From Haladaptatus litoreus (lineage in GTDB: Archaea; Halobacteriota; Halobacteria; Halobacteriales; Haladaptataceae): 64,000 nt of DNA. The notes below the pieces were generated by a model that searched no databases, was not told the DNA's origin, and saw only the letters and a program-made list of their open reading frames with translations. A program made the translations under genes and the position numbers. Position 1 is the first letter of the stretch. The number at the start of each line of letters is the position of its first letter. The stretch covers positions 186,001-250,000 of the forward strand of contig NZ_FTNO01000004.1 in assembly GCF_900156425.1 (NCBI RefSeq), written 5' to 3'. Below are positions 62,567-64,000 of this stretch, piece after piece.

Positions 62567-63778
62567 ATGGTCAACAAAGCCACCATTTATGATGAGTTGG
62601 GTGTTTCTCGTGTAATTAACGCGGCAGGCACGAAAACACGCATTGGAGGAAGTCTTATTCGTCCAGAAGCTGTCGAAGCAATGAGTCGGGCAGCAGAGTC
62701 ATTCGTCCGACTCTCGGATTTGCAGGTTCGTGCGAGCGAACTTATCTCGGAGGTGACTGGCGCGGAGGCGGGCTATGTTGGCAGTGGAGCAGCCGCTTGC
62801 ATGACGCTCGCCGCAGCCGCCGCCATCGCTGGCAACGATCTTGGGGCGATGTCACGGCTGCCAAACACCGAGGGGATTCCGGACGAAATCGTGATGCCGA
62901 GAACCCACCGCAACGGTTACGATCACGCATTTCGGGCAGCGGGTGCGCGCATCGTTGACGTCGGAAACAACGACAACTACCTCGGCACTGGAGCCAACAG
63001 CACCGAACTGTGGGAAATTGCCAATGCTATCACTGAGGACACTGTCGCTGTCGGGTATATGCAGAAAGTATACAGCACGCCACTACTGGAGGAAGTTGTC
63101 GAAATTGCCCACGAGCACGACGTTCCGGTCATCGTTGATGCAGCTGCAGAAGTGCCACCACGGGAAAACCTCTCGACATTTATCGACGCAGGTGCAGACA
63201 TGGTTGTCTTTAGTGGTGGAAAAGCCATCCGAGGCCCTCAAACGACAGGAATCCTCGCAGGCAAACACGAGTACATCCGTTCGGCCGCGCTTCAGCATCT
63301 GGACATGCACGTCGCCGAGTCAGTTTGGGAACCTCCGACCGAATTATTCGACAAAGCAGACCTCGATGGAGTTCCCCGACAAGGTATTGGCCGATCACTA
63401 AAGGTGGGAAAAGAAGAAATTGTTGGTCTCATTGCGGCATTGCAATCGTTTATCGAGGAGGATCAAGACACGCTAAACAAAGAGTGGGAATCCCGGCTTG
63501 ATATCATTGACAATGAACTCGCGAACCTCGTTGGCGTGACGACGAGGAGAGAACCAGGCGGAAAGCTAATGGTAGCTCCTGAGACATATGTTGAAATTGA
63601 CCCCGAGACGGCCACGCTCGACACTATCGAACTCGTTGGTTCTCTCCGAAAGGAGAATCCCCGAATTTTCGTTGGCTCTGACGATCTCCTTGAAGGCGGG
63701 TTCACCATCAACCCAATGTGTCTTACCGACGAGGAAACCGAGTACGTCACCAAGCGGATTCGAAGCTACCTCGAGTGA
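62567..63778 (+). CDS. SelA-like PLP-dependent enzyme (D-glucosaminate-6-phosphate ammonia-lyase family)
   Basis: A 403-residue fold-type I PLP enzyme of the SelA/DgaE group. Start: YDELGVSRVINAAGTKTRIG. PLP-site parts are AGYVGSGAAACMTLAAAAAI (about 66-85), VPVIVDAAAEVPP (about 185) and the Schiff-base Lys in VVFSGGKAIRGPQTTG (about 218). Haloarchaea lack the bacterial selenocysteine pathway that needs SelA, so a sugar-amine or hydroxy-amino-acid lyase role is more likely. Its last codons run into a TnpB-element right end, and the stop TGA is part of the element's GTGACATCC. Confidence 0.85.
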   Translation: MVNKATIYDELGVSRVINAAGTKTRIGGSLIRPEAVEAMSRAAESFVRLSDLQVRASELISEVTGAEAGYVGSGAAACMTLAAAAAIAGNDLGAMSRLPNTEGIPDEIVMPRTHRNGYDHAFRAAGARIVDVGNNDNYLGTGANSTELWEIANAITEDTVAVGYMQKVYSTPLLEEVVEIAHEHDVPVIVDAAAEVPPRENLSTFIDAGADMVVFSGGKAIRGPQTTGILAGKHEYIRSAALQHLDMHVAESVWEPPTELFDKADLDGVPRQGIGRSLKVGKEEIVGLIAALQSFIEEDQDTLNKEWESRLDIIDNELANLVGVTTRREPGGKLMVAPETYVEIDPETATLDTIELVGSLRKENPRIFVGSDDLLEGGFTINPMCLTDEETEYVTKRIRSYLE

Positions 63779-63860
63779 CATCCTCCCATGCCGAAAGACA
63801 CGGGCCTCTCACACCCATCAATGGGCGGTTCGTTGGGATATTTACGGTTCACACCCCGAC
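63776..63860 (-). mobile_element. TnpB-element right-end remnant
   Basis: TGACATCCTCCCATGCCGAA, then GTTGGGATATTTACGGTTCA, matches the right end at 16952-17020 (GTTGGGATATTACGGTTCG). No tnpB is seen before the window ends. The rest, 63861-64000, is AT-rich with nothing recognised. Confidence 0.5.
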
Positions 63861-64000
63861 GAGGTGCTGCGTCTGTTTGTATTTCTTCCATACGTCATTC
63901 ATGACGAACACAGCAGTACTCTTAGACTTTAATATTATCAAACTAATTATATCGCACATAAAGTGGTGTGGAACACGCCATCTAAACGATACCAGAATGG

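Noticed and set aside
1-64000. tRNA or rRNA genes and a replication origin
   Set aside because: No cloverleaf-like sequence with T-loop GTTCGAATC features was spotted by eye, no rRNA motifs were found, and no Orc1/Cdc6 gene or origin-repeat cluster was seen. A covariance-model search would be decisive.

Overview
The window looks like a haloarchaeon (class Halobacteria). Proteins are strongly acidic, several exported proteins carry twin-arginine or Tat-lipobox signals, there is a bacterio-opsin-activator (HTH_10) regulator and an RdfA/archaea-specific SMC pair, and most starts are leaderless-like. The genus cannot be fixed from this sequence. No rRNA, tRNA or CRISPR array was recognised.

About 0-38.5 kb is a dense sugar-acid and hydroxy-acid catabolism island. 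It holds three intact Gfo/Idh/MocA oxidoreductases, two TIM-barrel epimerases, four enolase-superfamily proteins, three FAH-fold enzymes, an HpcH/HpaI aldolase, an LLM flavin oxidoreductase, two Nramp-like carriers lacking the metal-binding DPGN motif, an MFS carrier, and two intact plus one broken IclR regulators. The xacF-xacD-xacE block (12.99-16.94 kb) matches the last three steps of the oxidative pentose route to 2-oxoglutarate. The 27-38 kb leftward cluster (dehydratase, LarA-like protein, LutC, LutB-LutA fusion, a three-gene UxaA set, MFS, Nramp-like) faces an IclR gene and would fit a route in which a deoxysugar acid yields lactate that is oxidised further.

The island has been cut up by IS200/IS605-type TnpB elements. 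There is one intact TnpB with its DUF2080 partner, one TnpB broken by a single in-frame stop, two tnpB fragments, and several right ends without a tnpB. Fragments of a D-2-hydroxyacid dehydrogenase, an aldo/keto reductase and an HpcH/HpaI aldolase stop at or beside element ends. Two left ends face each other across a two-gene aldolase/dehydratase cassette.

An rdfA-SMC module is present twice, about 28 kb apart. The first copy keeps rdfA and has lost the SMC gene; the second has a broken rdfA and an intact SMC gene.

About 42-50 kb is AT-richer accessory DNA: a small gene bracketed by inverted repeats, a DUF7504-like gene beside a broken gene, an IS6-family pseudo-element abutting a galactokinase remnant, two Ser/Thr-rich lipoproteins (one with a DsbA-like domain), and a coiled-coil protein.

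About 50-64 kb is more conventional: a large Tat-exported M14 carboxypeptidase, a ROK kinase divergent from a phosphohexomutase, a flippase-like membrane protein, a 959-residue PAS/GAF/HTH_10 regulator, a rubrerythrin-like mini-protein overlapping glutamate dehydrogenase, and a SelA-like PLP enzyme that ends inside another TnpB-element right end.
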